Shown here: positions 36,054-46,639 of the stretch, piece by piece
Layout: every line of letters begins with the position of its first letter
Numbering within the stretch: position 1 is the stretch's first letter
Source: Ornithinibacillus halophilus
GTDB lineage: Bacteria; Bacillota; Bacilli; Bacillales; Amphibacillaceae
Reading direction: 5' to 3'
Assembly: GCF_900129485.1 (NCBI RefSeq)
Contig: NZ_FQVW01000004.1
Location: 5,082 to 69,081 of the forward strand
Length of the DNA: 64,000 nt
The notes under the pieces: model-generated
The model's database searches: none
What the model was told of the DNA's origin: nothing
What the model saw: the letters and a program-made list of their open reading frames with translations, nothing else
Made by a program: the position numbers and the translations under genes

Positions 36054-37367
36054 ATGAGCTTATTTGACAAGATTCAGTCAAAAGAAGAAAAAATTTCGGT
36101 CATCGGACTTGGATACGTTGGCTTACCACTAGCTATTGAATTTGCAAAAAAATATGATGTTGTCGGGTTTGATATAAACATTTTAAAATTAGACAAATAT
36201 TTAAGTGGTGTGGACATTACAGACGAGGTTGGAGATGAAGCTGTTCAAAACACTACAATGAAATTTACTAATGATGAAACTGAACTTAAAGATTGTAAGT
36301 TTCATGTAGTTGCTGTCCCAACACCAATCAATACTGATAAAACCCCAAATTTAAAACCTGTAATTGGTGCTAGTGAGACTGTTGGAAGAAACTTAACCAA
36401 AGGATCAATTGTAGTGTATGAATCAACAGTTTACCCAGGAACAACAGAAGAAATTTGTATTCCTATTCTCGAAGAAGTATCCGGTTTGAAATATGGGGAA
36501 GACTTTAAAGTAGGATACTCTCCTGAACGAATCAATCCTGGTGACAAAGTTAACACACTAACAAAGATTACTAAAATTGTTTCAGGTTCTGATGAAGAAG
36601 CTTTAAAAGAGATTTCAGATGTTTATAGCTCAATTATCGAGGCTGGTGTCCATGAAGCAGAGTCAATTAAAGTTGCTGAAGCAGCAAAAGTTATAGAGAA
36701 CTCACAACGTGATATTAATATAGCGTTCATGAACGAACTGTCTATAGTATTTAATAAAATGGGTATTAACACTAAAGCTGTTCTAGAAGCAGCAGGAACA
36801 AAATGGAATTTCCTTAAGTTTACTCCTGGATTAGTCGGTGGACATTGTATTGGCGTAGACCCTTATTATTTTACATATAAAGCGGAACAATTAGGGTATC
36901 ATTCCCAGATTATTCTTTCCGGAAGAAAAGTTAATGATGATATGGGTAAATACGTAGCAAGCAATATTATCAAGCAAATGATTAAGGCAAAACAGGATAT
37001 TGATGGAGCAAGAGTTGCTATTTTTGGACTAACATTTAAAGAAAATGTTGCTGATGTACGCAATACTAAGATTATTGACATCATCAATGAATTAAAAGAG
37101 TATGATGTTGAAGTGTTAGTACATGACCCAGTAGCAGATATAAATGAAGTGAAGAGTGAATTTGACATCGACCTTGTTGATTTAAACCAACTTAAAGATG
37201 TTGACTGTGTTGTGGTGGCCGTTCCACACGACGAGTTTAAAGATGTTTACAATATTGATGACCTTGAAAAGCTATATAAAAATGACAAGAAAGTCATTGT
37301 AGATATTAAGAGTCTTTTGGATAGAAAAGAATTAGAATCAAAAGGTTATCAATACTGGAGTTTATAA
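36054..37367 (+). CDS. UDP-N-acetylhexosamine dehydrogenase (TviB/WbpO family)
   Basis: 437-residue cytoplasmic NAD-dependent dehydrogenase giving a UDP-N-acetylated uronic acid. Rossmann motif IGLGYVGLPLA near residue 17, AVPTPINTDKTPNL near 90, GYSPERINPGD near 160 and the catalytic cysteine in VGGHCIGVDPYY near 265. The PERINPGD and GGHCIGVDPYY forms match the TviB/WbpO (UDP-GlcNAc or UDP-GalNAc) branch, not UDP-glucose enzymes, but exact substrate is not certain from sequence. GAGG box 4 nt before ATG. Single gene ending at a bidirectional terminator. Together with Ugd it suggests a polymer with uronic acid residues. Confidence 0.88.
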   Translation: MSLFDKIQSKEEKISVIGLGYVGLPLAIEFAKKYDVVGFDINILKLDKYLSGVDITDEVGDEAVQNTTMKFTNDETELKDCKFHVVAVPTPINTDKTPNLKPVIGASETVGRNLTKGSIVVYESTVYPGTTEEICIPILEEVSGLKYGEDFKVGYSPERINPGDKVNTLTKITKIVSGSDEEALKEISDVYSSIIEAGVHEAESIKVAEAAKVIENSQRDINIAFMNELSIVFNKMGINTKAVLEAAGTKWNFLKFTPGLVGGHCIGVDPYYFTYKAEQLGYHSQIILSGRKVNDDMGKYVASNIIKQMIKAKQDIDGARVAIFGLTFKENVADVRNTKIIDIINELKEYDVEVLVHDPVADINEVKSEFDIDLVDLNQLKDVDCVVVAVPHDEFKDVYNIDDLEKLYKNDKKVIVDIKSLLDRKELESKGYQYWSL

Positions 37368-37411
37368 TAATATTTTTTAAGCAACCACATAAAAATACCA
37401 TTAAATTAAAA

Positions 37412-37453
37412 AATAATCCCAACAGAGTCACAATGAACCCTGTTGGGATTATT
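37412..37453. terminator. Bidirectional terminator between tviB-like and S8 protease genes
   Basis: AATAATCCCAACAG (37,412-37,425) pairs with CTGTTGGGATTATT (37,440-37,453), A-run on the left, T-rich on the right. It can serve both convergent genes. Confidence 0.9.
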
Positions 37454-37457
37454 TATT

Positions 37458-40400
37458 TTAGTCTAGTAACTGGCTTAGTTCATCTAGAATTTCATCACTT
37501 ATTACGGATGTACCACCAAGTACAGTTAAAGTATCTGTCTCATTAGAAACATATTCTTTAACAACCTCAGATACATCATTACCTACAAGCAATACTCCTG
37601 CCCCTTCTTTCGCAGCAAGTGCTGCACTAGATAATGCATCTGCAAAGTGTTTACCAGTTGCTACATATAGGTGGTTGGTTTCAACGCCAAAGTATTCAGC
37701 AACTTCAACTGCTGTAGCATAGCGATCTTTACCAGATACACGATCTGCATTTGGAAGTTCTGCAAATACTTCTTCCGATACCGCAGCAGTACCACCAACA
37801 ACTACAGTATTTTCCACTCCTAAGTCAACTAGTGCTTGCGCAGTTTCTTCAGACAATTTATCTGTTTTAGTTAATAGGATTGGTTGGTTATTACGAGCTG
37901 CATAAGATGCTACAGATAGCGCATCAGGGAAGTTGAAGCCATTTACAACTACTGCATCTTCAACATTTCCATCTCCAGCAACTAGTTTAGCAATTTCAAC
38001 AGCAGTGCCAATTCGGTCATCACCTTTAACACGTGTTACTTCTATTTCTGCTGCTTCAAGTTCAGCAACTACTGACTCACTTACTGCACTCTCACCACCA
38101 AGGACGAATACTTTCGTAGCACCAAGGCGTTCGATTTCAGCTTTTGTTGCTTCTTGTAATTCATCAGTCTTTGTTAATAATAGTGGTGCATCTTTTGCTG
38201 CAGCTAAAGGAGCACCAGCTAATGCATCAGCATAATCATCTGCTCGAGCAAGAATAACTACATCAGCAGTTTCCCACCCTTTTTGACTTGCTAGAACAGC
38301 TGTTTCATAACGATCAGAACCCGATATACGATCAACATTCACTCGATTAACAACTACAGTCTCCACTGTTTCGTTACCAGCTAGGTCAGCTACTTTAACT
38401 TCAAGTTCATTTACGCCAAGTTCTACGTCAACTTCAACAGTAACTGTATCTTCGAATGGTCTTACTTCAAGATCTAACCATTCGTTATAAAATACTTCCG
38501 AACCATCAACATATAGACGAATTTCTTCGTTATTATCCACAATGTTAACTGCCAACTCAACTGTTTCTGTTTGAACTGTTTCTGGAGCTTCCACAGACAA
38601 TTCAGCAGGAGTTGTGTCTACAAAGAATAGTTGACTATTTTGTAGAGATGTTTCGTTTCCATTAACATCAACTGCCACTAGTCGTGGAGTGTGTTTTCCA
38701 TCTTCAAACGTTAGTACTGTATCGAACTCATACTCACCAGGAGCTACTTCTGTAAGTTCAACATCTTGTCCATCAATTGTGAATTCCACAATTTCAGAAT
38801 CATCTGTTACAGTACCAGCATAATTAATTTCATTTGTATTGAATACTTTTCCTAATCCACCAGGAGCATCAACATAGATTACTGGTGCATCACCGTCGTT
38901 GATACCAGCAAGTGATTTCGCTGTAACATTACCAGCCCAGTCTTCAGCAACTAATGTTATCGTAGTGCCAGCAGGGATTTCTTCAAATGGAAGTTCTCCT
39001 AAATCAGCTGGAACAATTCCTAGAGATTCACCATCAGCGAAGATTTCAACATAACTTACTCCTGAAGTTGCATCTTCAGTCGTGTAAGATACTACATTAT
39101 CTTCAATGCTAACTTCTAATTCAGGTGCAACTGTATCAACTGTTACAGGAATTAAGAAGTCTTGTGCTTCAGCGCCAGGATAGTCGATTGTTGCTTTTAC
39201 GTTAACAAAGTACTGGCCATCTTCCGCTACTTCGTTCTTCACTTTTCCATCCCAAGCGAATGAACTCTTAATGGACTGCATCGGACCATATCCAGCATCG
39301 TAGTAGTTTTTACGTACGAATCCTTCTTTACCTAGGTTACGTAATACGTTTCCCTCTGCATCTTGTACAAGATACTCTACTGTTTTCGCATTACGTAGGA
39401 AAGATAGAACTGGAATTGCTTGATCATTTACATTATCTCCATTTGGAGAAATTGCGATATTCTCAGTATGTGCTCCTGTAAATTGATCCATACCGATATA
39501 GTATAGTCCACCTTCACCATCATCATATACCATTGAACCAGTTTCATAGAATGAGTAGTCTGGACCTTCTAATGCAAGTGCATCAACGATAGGAGCAGCA
39601 TCCCACTCACCTGCAAAACCAACATATGGAACAGATAGTTGTGGTAAAGTATCACCAGTTGCATCTGTAAATGTTACGAAACCTTCTACCCAGTATCCGT
39701 TAGGGAATACTGTGTTTGGATCTACATAACCTGCTTCAATAGTAAATACTAAAGCTTCTGATAAATCAACTGTTACTTCAATGGATGCTGTTCCATTAGC
39801 TGGAACTGTTACAGTAGATTCGCCACCATTGATTGTTACATCTCCAACTAATTCAGCAGATTCTAGTTCACCTAAAGCACCAGTATAATATGCATTACCA
39901 GTTAAGCCTAAAATCTGTAAGTCAGTTTGTAACTGAGTCGCTACATCATACGAAACATCTTCATCCGTAACGTTTTCAGCAACTAATGTAAAGCTAAATT
40001 CTTCGTCAACTTCACGTAAAGCTACTTTCCCAAGACCAGTTGTTTCTTCTGTTACAACAACAGGAGTACTAATTGCTTTATGAAGTTGCATTAAACCAGC
40101 ACCTTGTTTTCTTGGAGAATAGAAAAGTCCACTCTCTAGTTCTGTATTCAAAACTCCTTTGTCCACTACTGGAGCAGCAGTATTCATAAGGATATTTTTC
40201 GCTAATTCAACTCGATCTTTACCTTCTACATCAAAATGTTCATCAACACGTTGAAGAACTAGTGCAGCTCCACCAGCTACATGAGGTGCAGCCATAGAAG
40301 TACCGTTCATCATTCCGTATTCATCATCGTTAAATGTAGATAAAATACTACCACCTGGTGCAGTAATTTCAGGTTTGAAATCAAGGTTTGGCGTTAATCC

Positions 40401-42056
40401 CCAAGATGAGAATTGAGACATCGCATCTGCTGTTGGATTAGCTTCCGTTACTTTGTCACCATTGAAACTAATAGTAACTGTTTCGCCAGCAACAAGAGCT
40501 GCTGCTAATTCTTCCCCATCTGTTTTACCCATAAATAATTGTGGAATGTTAACTGCAGGATCGGATGCCATGTTTACCCAACCATCTTGATTGTTGTAAA
40601 CAATAACACCAGCAGCACCAGCAGCAACTGCGTTTAATGCAGTATCCACGAATGAATTCCCACGCTGTGCATATGCAAATTTCCCTTCTACATCTACACC
40701 TTCAAATCCAGCAGCATCACCGATACCAACTGCAACGATTTCGTATGCACCTGGAGCGATATCGTTCGGATGTACACTACTTGCAGACATAAATGGTGCA
40801 AGACCAGTGTTTTCTCCATAATTGAATGTTAATGCATCTAAGTCAATGAAACTATTCTCAATAGATGCAACTTGTAGAGAATCCACAGAAACCCCTGGTG
40901 ATCCTACAACACCATAATCTGGGTTAGAAGCGAATGGGTTAAAGAATCCATTTCCTAAAAATGCTGAGTTACCAGCAGAAATTGACATTAACACACCGTT
41001 TTCTACAGCGCGGTTAACCGCTTGTTGTTCAGGATCGTCACTATCAACAAATGCCGCAGTTGATCCTAAACTCATGTTAATTACATCAGCGCCTAAGATA
41101 ATTGCATCATCAATCGCTTTTACGTAAACATCACTATAAGTCGATCCCATATTTGGATCATTACCGAAAACTTTTAGTCCAAGGATTTGCGCTTCTGGCG
41201 CTACCCCTTTAATACCACCGTTTTCAAGGTCTCCGTTCGCACCAACTGTACCTGATACGTGCATACCATGCATGGAAGCATCAGGACCTAAGTCGCGAAC
41301 TTCATCATTTTCATCCATGTAGTTGTAACCATATGGTACTTTTGCAGAATACCATTTACCTGGAAGGTTGTTTTCAGCTACAAATTGCTCCACATCTTCT
41401 TCAGAAAGAGCAGCTGCTTCTTCATCCGTCAGAACGAAGTCACGGTGAGATGGATCAACACCAGTGTCAATAACCCCAACGATCATTCCTTCACCATCGT
41501 AGCCATACTCATCCCAAGTTTTCTGAGCTTCTACAAGTTCAGTACTGTATTTCATATCAGGAGTAACTTCTGGACGCTCGTATTCATTACTAATGATGAC
41601 ATTTTTTACCCCAAATATTTTTTCAATATTTTTAATTTCACCGAATTTAACAACACCACTAAATCCATTAAATACTGTAGTGAAGTTTTGTTTTAATTCT
41701 AAGTCAACTTTTTTCTTTGTTAACTGAGTTTGGACCTTTTGTTGAGTCGCTAACGCGTTATTATGTAACTCGTCCTTTTTAGCCTCAGATAAATCAGCAA
41801 ATTTTTGACCCTGTTTTGTTGCATAAGTAATTGCTGGCTCTCCTTCTACCTCTACAATTACTCTTACTTCATCATCGTCTTCATAAAGTTCATCTAATTC
41901 TTCTTTGTCTAGTTTTTCTTTGTTATTGCTTGTAGGCTTTTGTTGATTCACTCTATCAACGTTAGATTGCGTGATAGGACCTACAGCAGCCATTGCACTG
42001 TTAGAAAAAACTAGTAAAAATGCTAATAGTAAGACTAAAACTCTTTTAATCTTCAA
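37458..42056 (-). CDS. Secreted S8 protease (Vpr/lactocepin-like) with three CWB2 repeats
   Basis: 1,532-residue exported serine protease. Signal peptide ~1-23, propeptide (~60-155, inhibitor-I9-like), then a subtilisin domain with D197 (VIDTGVD), H263 (HGMHVSGT) and S587 (NGTSMAAPH). A PA domain is inserted between His and Ser (about 390-520), as in Vpr and lactocepins. Ig-like/Fn3 modules follow (FSFTLVAENVTDEDVSYD, ENIAISPNGDNVND). Residues ~1241-1532 are three CWB2 cell-wall-binding repeats (DRISGSDRYETA, ADALAGAPLA, VFVLGGESAVS). CWB2 modules anchor proteins non-covalently to wall glycopolymers in clostridia and bacilli. TTG start with GGGAGGAAACGAA. Substrates unknown. Confidence 0.92.
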   Translation of the reverse strand: MKIKRVLVLLLAFLLVFSNSAMAAVGPITQSNVDRVNQQKPTSNNKEKLDKEELDELYEDDDEVRVIVEVEGEPAITYATKQGQKFADLSEAKKDELHNNALATQQKVQTQLTKKKVDLELKQNFTTVFNGFSGVVKFGEIKNIEKIFGVKNVIISNEYERPEVTPDMKYSTELVEAQKTWDEYGYDGEGMIVGVIDTGVDPSHRDFVLTDEEAAALSEEDVEQFVAENNLPGKWYSAKVPYGYNYMDENDEVRDLGPDASMHGMHVSGTVGANGDLENGGIKGVAPEAQILGLKVFGNDPNMGSTYSDVYVKAIDDAIILGADVINMSLGSTAAFVDSDDPEQQAVNRAVENGVLMSISAGNSAFLGNGFFNPFASNPDYGVVGSPGVSVDSLQVASIENSFIDLDALTFNYGENTGLAPFMSASSVHPNDIAPGAYEIVAVGIGDAAGFEGVDVEGKFAYAQRGNSFVDTALNAVAAGAAGVIVYNNQDGWVNMASDPAVNIPQLFMGKTDGEELAAALVAGETVTISFNGDKVTEANPTADAMSQFSSWGLTPNLDFKPEITAPGGSILSTFNDDEYGMMNGTSMAAPHVAGGAALVLQRVDEHFDVEGKDRVELAKNILMNTAAPVVDKGVLNTELESGLFYSPRKQGAGLMQLHKAISTPVVVTEETTGLGKVALREVDEEFSFTLVAENVTDEDVSYDVATQLQTDLQILGLTGNAYYTGALGELESAELVGDVTINGGESTVTVPANGTASIEVTVDLSEALVFTIEAGYVDPNTVFPNGYWVEGFVTFTDATGDTLPQLSVPYVGFAGEWDAAPIVDALALEGPDYSFYETGSMVYDDGEGGLYYIGMDQFTGAHTENIAISPNGDNVNDQAIPVLSFLRNAKTVEYLVQDAEGNVLRNLGKEGFVRKNYYDAGYGPMQSIKSSFAWDGKVKNEVAEDGQYFVNVKATIDYPGAEAQDFLIPVTVDTVAPELEVSIEDNVVSYTTEDATSGVSYVEIFADGESLGIVPADLGELPFEEIPAGTTITLVAEDWAGNVTAKSLAGINDGDAPVIYVDAPGGLGKVFNTNEINYAGTVTDDSEIVEFTIDGQDVELTEVAPGEYEFDTVLTFEDGKHTPRLVAVDVNGNETSLQNSQLFFVDTTPAELSVEAPETVQTETVELAVNIVDNNEEIRLYVDGSEVFYNEWLDLEVRPFEDTVTVEVDVELGVNELEVKVADLAGNETVETVVVNRVNVDRISGSDRYETAVLASQKGWETADVVILARADDYADALAGAPLAAAKDAPLLLTKTDELQEATKAEIERLGATKVFVLGGESAVSESVVAELEAAEIEVTRVKGDDRIGTAVEIAKLVAGDGNVEDAVVVNGFNFPDALSVASYAARNNQPILLTKTDKLSEETAQALVDLGVENTVVVGGTAAVSEEVFAELPNADRVSGKDRYATAVEVAEYFGVETNHLYVATGKHFADALSSAALAAKEGAGVLLVGNDVSEVVKEYVSNETDTLTVLGGTSVISDEILDELSQLLD

Positions 42057-42221
42057 TTCGTTTCCTCCCTATTTAATAGTTTAGTAGTACACAAATTCGA
42101 CACCAATCTAACTATCTAGTAGATTCGTGCTACTTCCCCCCCTTTACTAGTATTATTCTCACATTATATTATATTTAGATTTAAATTAATAGTCAAATAA
42201 CTACAATATTTTCAAAAGATT

Positions 42222-42779
42222 TTATTTTTCTACTGTAATATTAATAGTCTTCTTTGAAAATAGAGCATTTCTTGCTACTAGACGCAACGTTAAAGTATAC
42301 TTTCCTGCCTCTAGTTCAGGTAGTTTAAATTCATACGTTAATTCATCTCCAGGGTTAATCGTCACATCTTTTAATACTTGCATAAAAGATTTACCATCAG
42401 AATAACGGTAAACTTCCTTCCCTTTTTCATCATTAATGATAGCTTCATACCTTTGGCTAGTTGTGAATTCAAGTGTTTGTGGTTTGTCACTTACATTTTG
42501 AATAGTATATTCATATGCTGTCGGTGAACTCTTTGATTCTAGTGAGACTGTAAAGTTTTCATTTTCTATTCCTTTTATAGATTTTGGTTCGAACTTCTTT
42601 TTTATATCTCTTCTTTTAAACATTTCTTTATTTTCCTCCAATACTTTTTCTTTAAATTCTTCAACTTCCTGTTCCTGTTCAGATGCTTGTTCACTACTAT
42701 GTTGCACAATGTAAATAATAATGACTGAAGCAATAATCACCAGCACAATAGATAAGATTAATGTTGCTCTTTTTTTCAT
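42222..42779 (-). CDS. Membrane-anchored BsuPI-domain (proteinase inhibitor-like) protein
   Basis: 185 residues. One N-terminal membrane segment (RATLILSIVLVIIASVIIIYIV), an acidic linker, then residues ~85-185 with the BsuPI pattern: EYTIQNVSDKPQTLEFTTSQRYE, DEKGKEVYRYSDGKSF and ...PGDELTYEF. The founding member inhibits the intracellular serine protease of B. subtilis; the fold is Ig-like and many relatives have no shown inhibitor activity. Here the domain should face outward, between two secreted subtilisin genes, so it may restrain them during export. No terminator separates it from the next protease gene (165-bp gap). Start has GAGGTGCGAAC. Confidence 0.8.
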   Translation of the reverse strand: MKKRATLILSIVLVIIASVIIIYIVQHSSEQASEQEQEVEEFKEKVLEENKEMFKRRDIKKKFEPKSIKGIENENFTVSLESKSSPTAYEYTIQNVSDKPQTLEFTTSQRYEAIINDEKGKEVYRYSDGKSFMQVLKDVTINPGDELTYEFKLPELEAGKYTLTLRLVARNALFSKKTINITVEK

Positions 42780-42880
42780 GTTCGCACCTCACTGAGTAGT
42801 TAGTTATTTCTAATATTACGATAAAATAGGATAATTTTCTACCGAACGTTATGAATTGTAATAATATTTATAATATTATT

Positions 42881-42920
42881 TATCAAAAAAGAAGACATGA
42901 CCATAATTAGTCATGCCTTC
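42881..42920 (-). terminator. Terminator of the 1,223-residue protease gene
   Basis: Minus strand GAAGGCATGAC (42,920-42,910) pairs with GTCATGTCTTC (42,901-42,891), with one G-U pair, then TTTTTTG. It is 14 nt past the stop. Confidence 0.9.
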
Positions 42921-42933
42921 CCTTCATCTCATT

Positions 42934-45900
42934 TTATTGAAGTAACTGTTGTAATTGATCATAAACTTCTTCATCAATCGCAACTGTACCACCAAATATA
43001 GTCATTTGAAGAGAACCGTTTTCGGTAATGAAATCAGATAATCCATCCGAAACTTGATCATCCACTAATAGAATTGAACTATTATGTTTTGCAGCAAGCA
43101 CAGCACCTGTTAAAGCATCAGCAAATTCTTTCCCTGTTGCAACAAACACATGACGACTTTCTAAACCAAAGTAATCATTGATTGCTAGATTCGTAGCATA
43201 TCGATCTTCTCCACGCACTCTATCTACTCCTGGCAATGCTGATGCAACCTCATCAGTAACTACATCATAACCACCAACGATAAGTGTGTCAGTAGTTCCT
43301 AGATTTTCAATTGCAGTAGAAGTAGCAGCTGGTAATTCATTAGGACGAGTTAATAAGATTGGCATCCCCTCATTAGCAGCATGTGCTGCAACAGACATGG
43401 CATCAGGGAAATCTCTGCCACTTGCTACAACAACTTGTTCGGAACCATTTGGTGCTACTTTCTCAGCAATAAGAGCTGCTGTTTCATAGCGCGTTTCACC
43501 TGCAAGTCGTTCGATATCTAATCCTGATGCTTCTAATTCTGCTGTTACATCATCACTAATTGCCCCAGTTCCACCAAGCACTACCACTTTGCTTGCACCT
43601 AATCGTTCAATTTCTGCTAGTGTATCAGCATATAATTCATCACTTCTAGTTAGTAAAATTGGTGCATTTAATTTTTCTGCTAATGGAACACCAGCTAAAG
43701 CATCAGCAAACTCTAAACCACGAGATAACACAACGGTATCTGCTTGTGACCATCCGGCTTGACTAATCGCTATAGCCGTATCATATCGAATCTCACCTGA
43801 TAGTCGTTGAACCGGTTCCTCTGGTACAACCGACACCTTTACTACATCCGATTTACCGGTTACTTTTCCACCCTGTTTAGAGATAGCTTGTAATTCATTA
43901 AGCCCTTCCGATAATTCAACCTCAACTGAAAAACTACCATCATCTCTAATATTAGCCGTACCTACATCTTCTCCATTATTTTCTAAATGGATCGTTGTCG
44001 TTGGCGAGGCTGTACCTTCAACTGTCACCGTGCTATTTTCAGTAAAAAATTCATTGTTTTGTGGTGAAGTAATTACTGGTTCATCAACCTCATATTCAAC
44101 GACAGCACGAATCATTTTATTTCCTGTTAAAAAGTTGGGTTCTAACGGATACCAATACCCTTTGTACATTTCCCAACTTCTATAGGTAAATTCGTCTTTA
44201 TCATTTTGTAATCGAGGAGCTGTTTCCCTTCCCTCAGATTGGATATAAACCATATAGAAATCATCTTCTACAATAATCCCATAATTACTAAGATCAACCG
44301 TGGTCCATTCACCATTTTTTACTGCAGTTGCATCATACGGACCAGCAATTATCTCACCTGGGGCATCATTTGATCCACTTGAATCCATCACTACAACTTG
44401 AAAATCATCTCCACCGCGTGGCGCAAATAAGAACTTCCCTTCTGTTACTAGAGCTTTCTCTTGCCCTTCATCTAATGACATTCTAACTCCCCAGGCATTT
44501 CCAGCTTCTAAGAACCAACTACCTCCTTCACCATCCCCATCATCATATGCTAGTTCCCCACCAGGATAGCTATAGAAAGGTTCAAGCTCAACTGTATATT
44601 CATTATTTTCTTGTGTGAATGATACATCAACTTCTTTCGGTACATATCCACTAGCTGACACTCTTAATGTATAATCACCTTCATAGGCCGTAATCTCATA
44701 TAATCCGTTTTCATTTGTTTGTACAGGCGCTATGTTTGCATCTTCTACCAATAATAAATTAGCACCTTCTATTGGTTCACCTGTTGTTTGGTCGATAATC
44801 GTTCCAGCAATCGTTGTTTCCGGAATTTTTTCTAACGTTACATTCACTTCTGATACTTCATCTGCTACTAGATTAATAGATTCTTCTACTGAATAGTAAC
44901 CGTATGATTCTATTAATAAAGTATGTTCACCAGCTGCATAATTCATTGAGAATGAACCATCGTCAGGGTTTGTGTTAACGGAACGATTTTTACCTAGGAA
45001 GCTTACTTGTGCACTTAATGGGTTTGCAGTTCCATCAACTAACTCCGTGACTGTTCCCTCAATTGTTGCGACACCTTCATCAATTGCTAATACAGCATTT
45101 TGGGCATCTACTTTCCCATATCCATAGCCATTATTCGGTGTTTCTGGATATTCCTCATCGGTTAAAGGGACAGCAGTATTTAATAAAATAGTTTCTATTT
45201 CATCGACATCCAGATTACTATTGGCTTGCTTTACTAAAGCAATGACTCCACTCACAGCTGGTGCTGCCATCGATGTACCACTGTTTTCATAGTATCCGTC
45301 ACCAGGTACAGCAGAGCGAATTACTTGCCCAGGTGCCGTTACCTCTGGCTTGATTTCATCGTATGGCGAAGGTCCCCTTAGTGAAAAACTAGCAACATCA
45401 TCACCAATATCTAATGCTCCAACAGCAAAGGATTCTGGGTAATTTGCTGGAGTCGCAACAGAACCAGGGCCTCCTCGATTGTCATTGTCTACATTTCCAG
45501 CTGCAAAGACTGGGAATATATTGGCATTTCTCCACTGTGTTACAACTTCTCGATACCATTCATCAAGTCCAGGACCACCACCCCAAGAGTTATTGACAAT
45601 ATCTGGAGCAAGATCAACCCTTACATTTCCTTCCGAATCGGTCGGTGCCATAATCCATTCTGCAGCAGCTAATAGGCTTTCATCCGTGGCTGTTCCATCT
45701 GCCCCAAATGCTTTTATACCTATCCATTTTGCACCAGGAGCTACTCCAATCCGATTCGTACCATCTGGTTCACTTCCGACCATTGTTCCAGTTACGTGTG
45801 TCCCGTGCCCTTGGTCATCATATGGTTCAGTCAACCCAGCTGTTGCGTCGAACCAGTTAAAATCATGATTTACTGTACCTGTATCTGCATCATATCCACG

Positions 45901-46605
45901 ATATTTCTCCTTAAGAGCTGGGTGGTCCCATTGAACACCAGTATCAATACTTGCTACAACAGTGCCTGCCCCATCTAACCCCATCTCCCAAACTTCTGGA
46001 ACATTTAGCTTTTCCACATTCCATTCGACATTTTCTTGGTCAGAGCTAGGGGCTGTTTCTGAATCGGAAACTGGTAGCGTTAATTGCCTTTTTTCGTTTG
46101 GTAATACTTTCTCAACTTCAGGCAATATTGCCATTTTCTCTGCAATCTCTTTTGTTGCAGTAACGGCTAGAGCATTGACAATGAAATAAGAATGAACTGA
46201 ATCTACTTTTCCTTTAATCATTTCATTCTCTAATAATTTCATTGCTTTCTTCTGTTCTACCATCGCTGTTTCCTTTAAAGCACTCACAACAGACGAACGC
46301 TGAACAAACTCAGTCTTTTGTTCCGATAAATTATTAATAGAAGCATTCCTTTTCGCCTCTTTAACCACTTTATCGGTGTCTGCCTTTTCTTTAAACTTAA
46401 CTAAAAATGTAACCTTTTCGTCTTCATCAAATTGGCTTATCAAGCGATTACTGAGCTTACTAACTGCATTTTCGCTAGATTCATGTAAAACACGTTTGTT
46501 ACTAGTAGTACCTTCTGCAAAAGCAGGAGTAATGAGTGTGAAGAACATTAAGAAAGCTGTTAGTACACTAAAAACTTTTAATGAATACGTATTATTTCTT
46601 CGCAA
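42934..46605 (-). CDS. Secreted bacillopeptidase F-like S8 protease with three CWB2 repeats
   Basis: 1,223-residue exported protease. Signal peptide ~1-31, I9-type propeptide with an EKVTFLVKFKEKAD strand, and a subtilisin domain with D221 (SIDTGVQ), H267 (GHGTHVTGT) and S445 (SGTSMAAPAV). Two carboxypeptidase-regulatory-like beta domains (~520-690), a jelly-roll-like domain beginning YDDGDGEGGSWF, and a bacterial Ig-like domain come next. Residues ~931-1223 are three CWB2 repeats. The catalytic part matches bacillopeptidase F (Bpr). TTG start with AAGGAGGAAATCA. It lies 82 bp after the larger Bpr-like gene upstream, with an inverted repeat between them. Confidence 0.92.
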   Translation of the reverse strand: MRRNNTYSLKVFSVLTAFLMFFTLITPAFAEGTTSNKRVLHESSENAVSKLSNRLISQFDEDEKVTFLVKFKEKADTDKVVKEAKRNASINNLSEQKTEFVQRSSVVSALKETAMVEQKKAMKLLENEMIKGKVDSVHSYFIVNALAVTATKEIAEKMAILPEVEKVLPNEKRQLTLPVSDSETAPSSDQENVEWNVEKLNVPEVWEMGLDGAGTVVASIDTGVQWDHPALKEKYRGYDADTGTVNHDFNWFDATAGLTEPYDDQGHGTHVTGTMVGSEPDGTNRIGVAPGAKWIGIKAFGADGTATDESLLAAAEWIMAPTDSEGNVRVDLAPDIVNNSWGGGPGLDEWYREVVTQWRNANIFPVFAAGNVDNDNRGGPGSVATPANYPESFAVGALDIGDDVASFSLRGPSPYDEIKPEVTAPGQVIRSAVPGDGYYENSGTSMAAPAVSGVIALVKQANSNLDVDEIETILLNTAVPLTDEEYPETPNNGYGYGKVDAQNAVLAIDEGVATIEGTVTELVDGTANPLSAQVSFLGKNRSVNTNPDDGSFSMNYAAGEHTLLIESYGYYSVEESINLVADEVSEVNVTLEKIPETTIAGTIIDQTTGEPIEGANLLLVEDANIAPVQTNENGLYEITAYEGDYTLRVSASGYVPKEVDVSFTQENNEYTVELEPFYSYPGGELAYDDGDGEGGSWFLEAGNAWGVRMSLDEGQEKALVTEGKFLFAPRGGDDFQVVVMDSSGSNDAPGEIIAGPYDATAVKNGEWTTVDLSNYGIIVEDDFYMVYIQSEGRETAPRLQNDKDEFTYRSWEMYKGYWYPLEPNFLTGNKMIRAVVEYEVDEPVITSPQNNEFFTENSTVTVEGTASPTTTIHLENNGEDVGTANIRDDGSFSVEVELSEGLNELQAISKQGGKVTGKSDVVKVSVVPEEPVQRLSGEIRYDTAIAISQAGWSQADTVVLSRGLEFADALAGVPLAEKLNAPILLTRSDELYADTLAEIERLGASKVVVLGGTGAISDDVTAELEASGLDIERLAGETRYETAALIAEKVAPNGSEQVVVASGRDFPDAMSVAAHAANEGMPILLTRPNELPAATSTAIENLGTTDTLIVGGYDVVTDEVASALPGVDRVRGEDRYATNLAINDYFGLESRHVFVATGKEFADALTGAVLAAKHNSSILLVDDQVSDGLSDFITENGSLQMTIFGGTVAIDEEVYDQLQQLLQ

Positions 46606-46639
46606 ATGATTTCCTCCTTGATTGATAGCTTTTATAATA

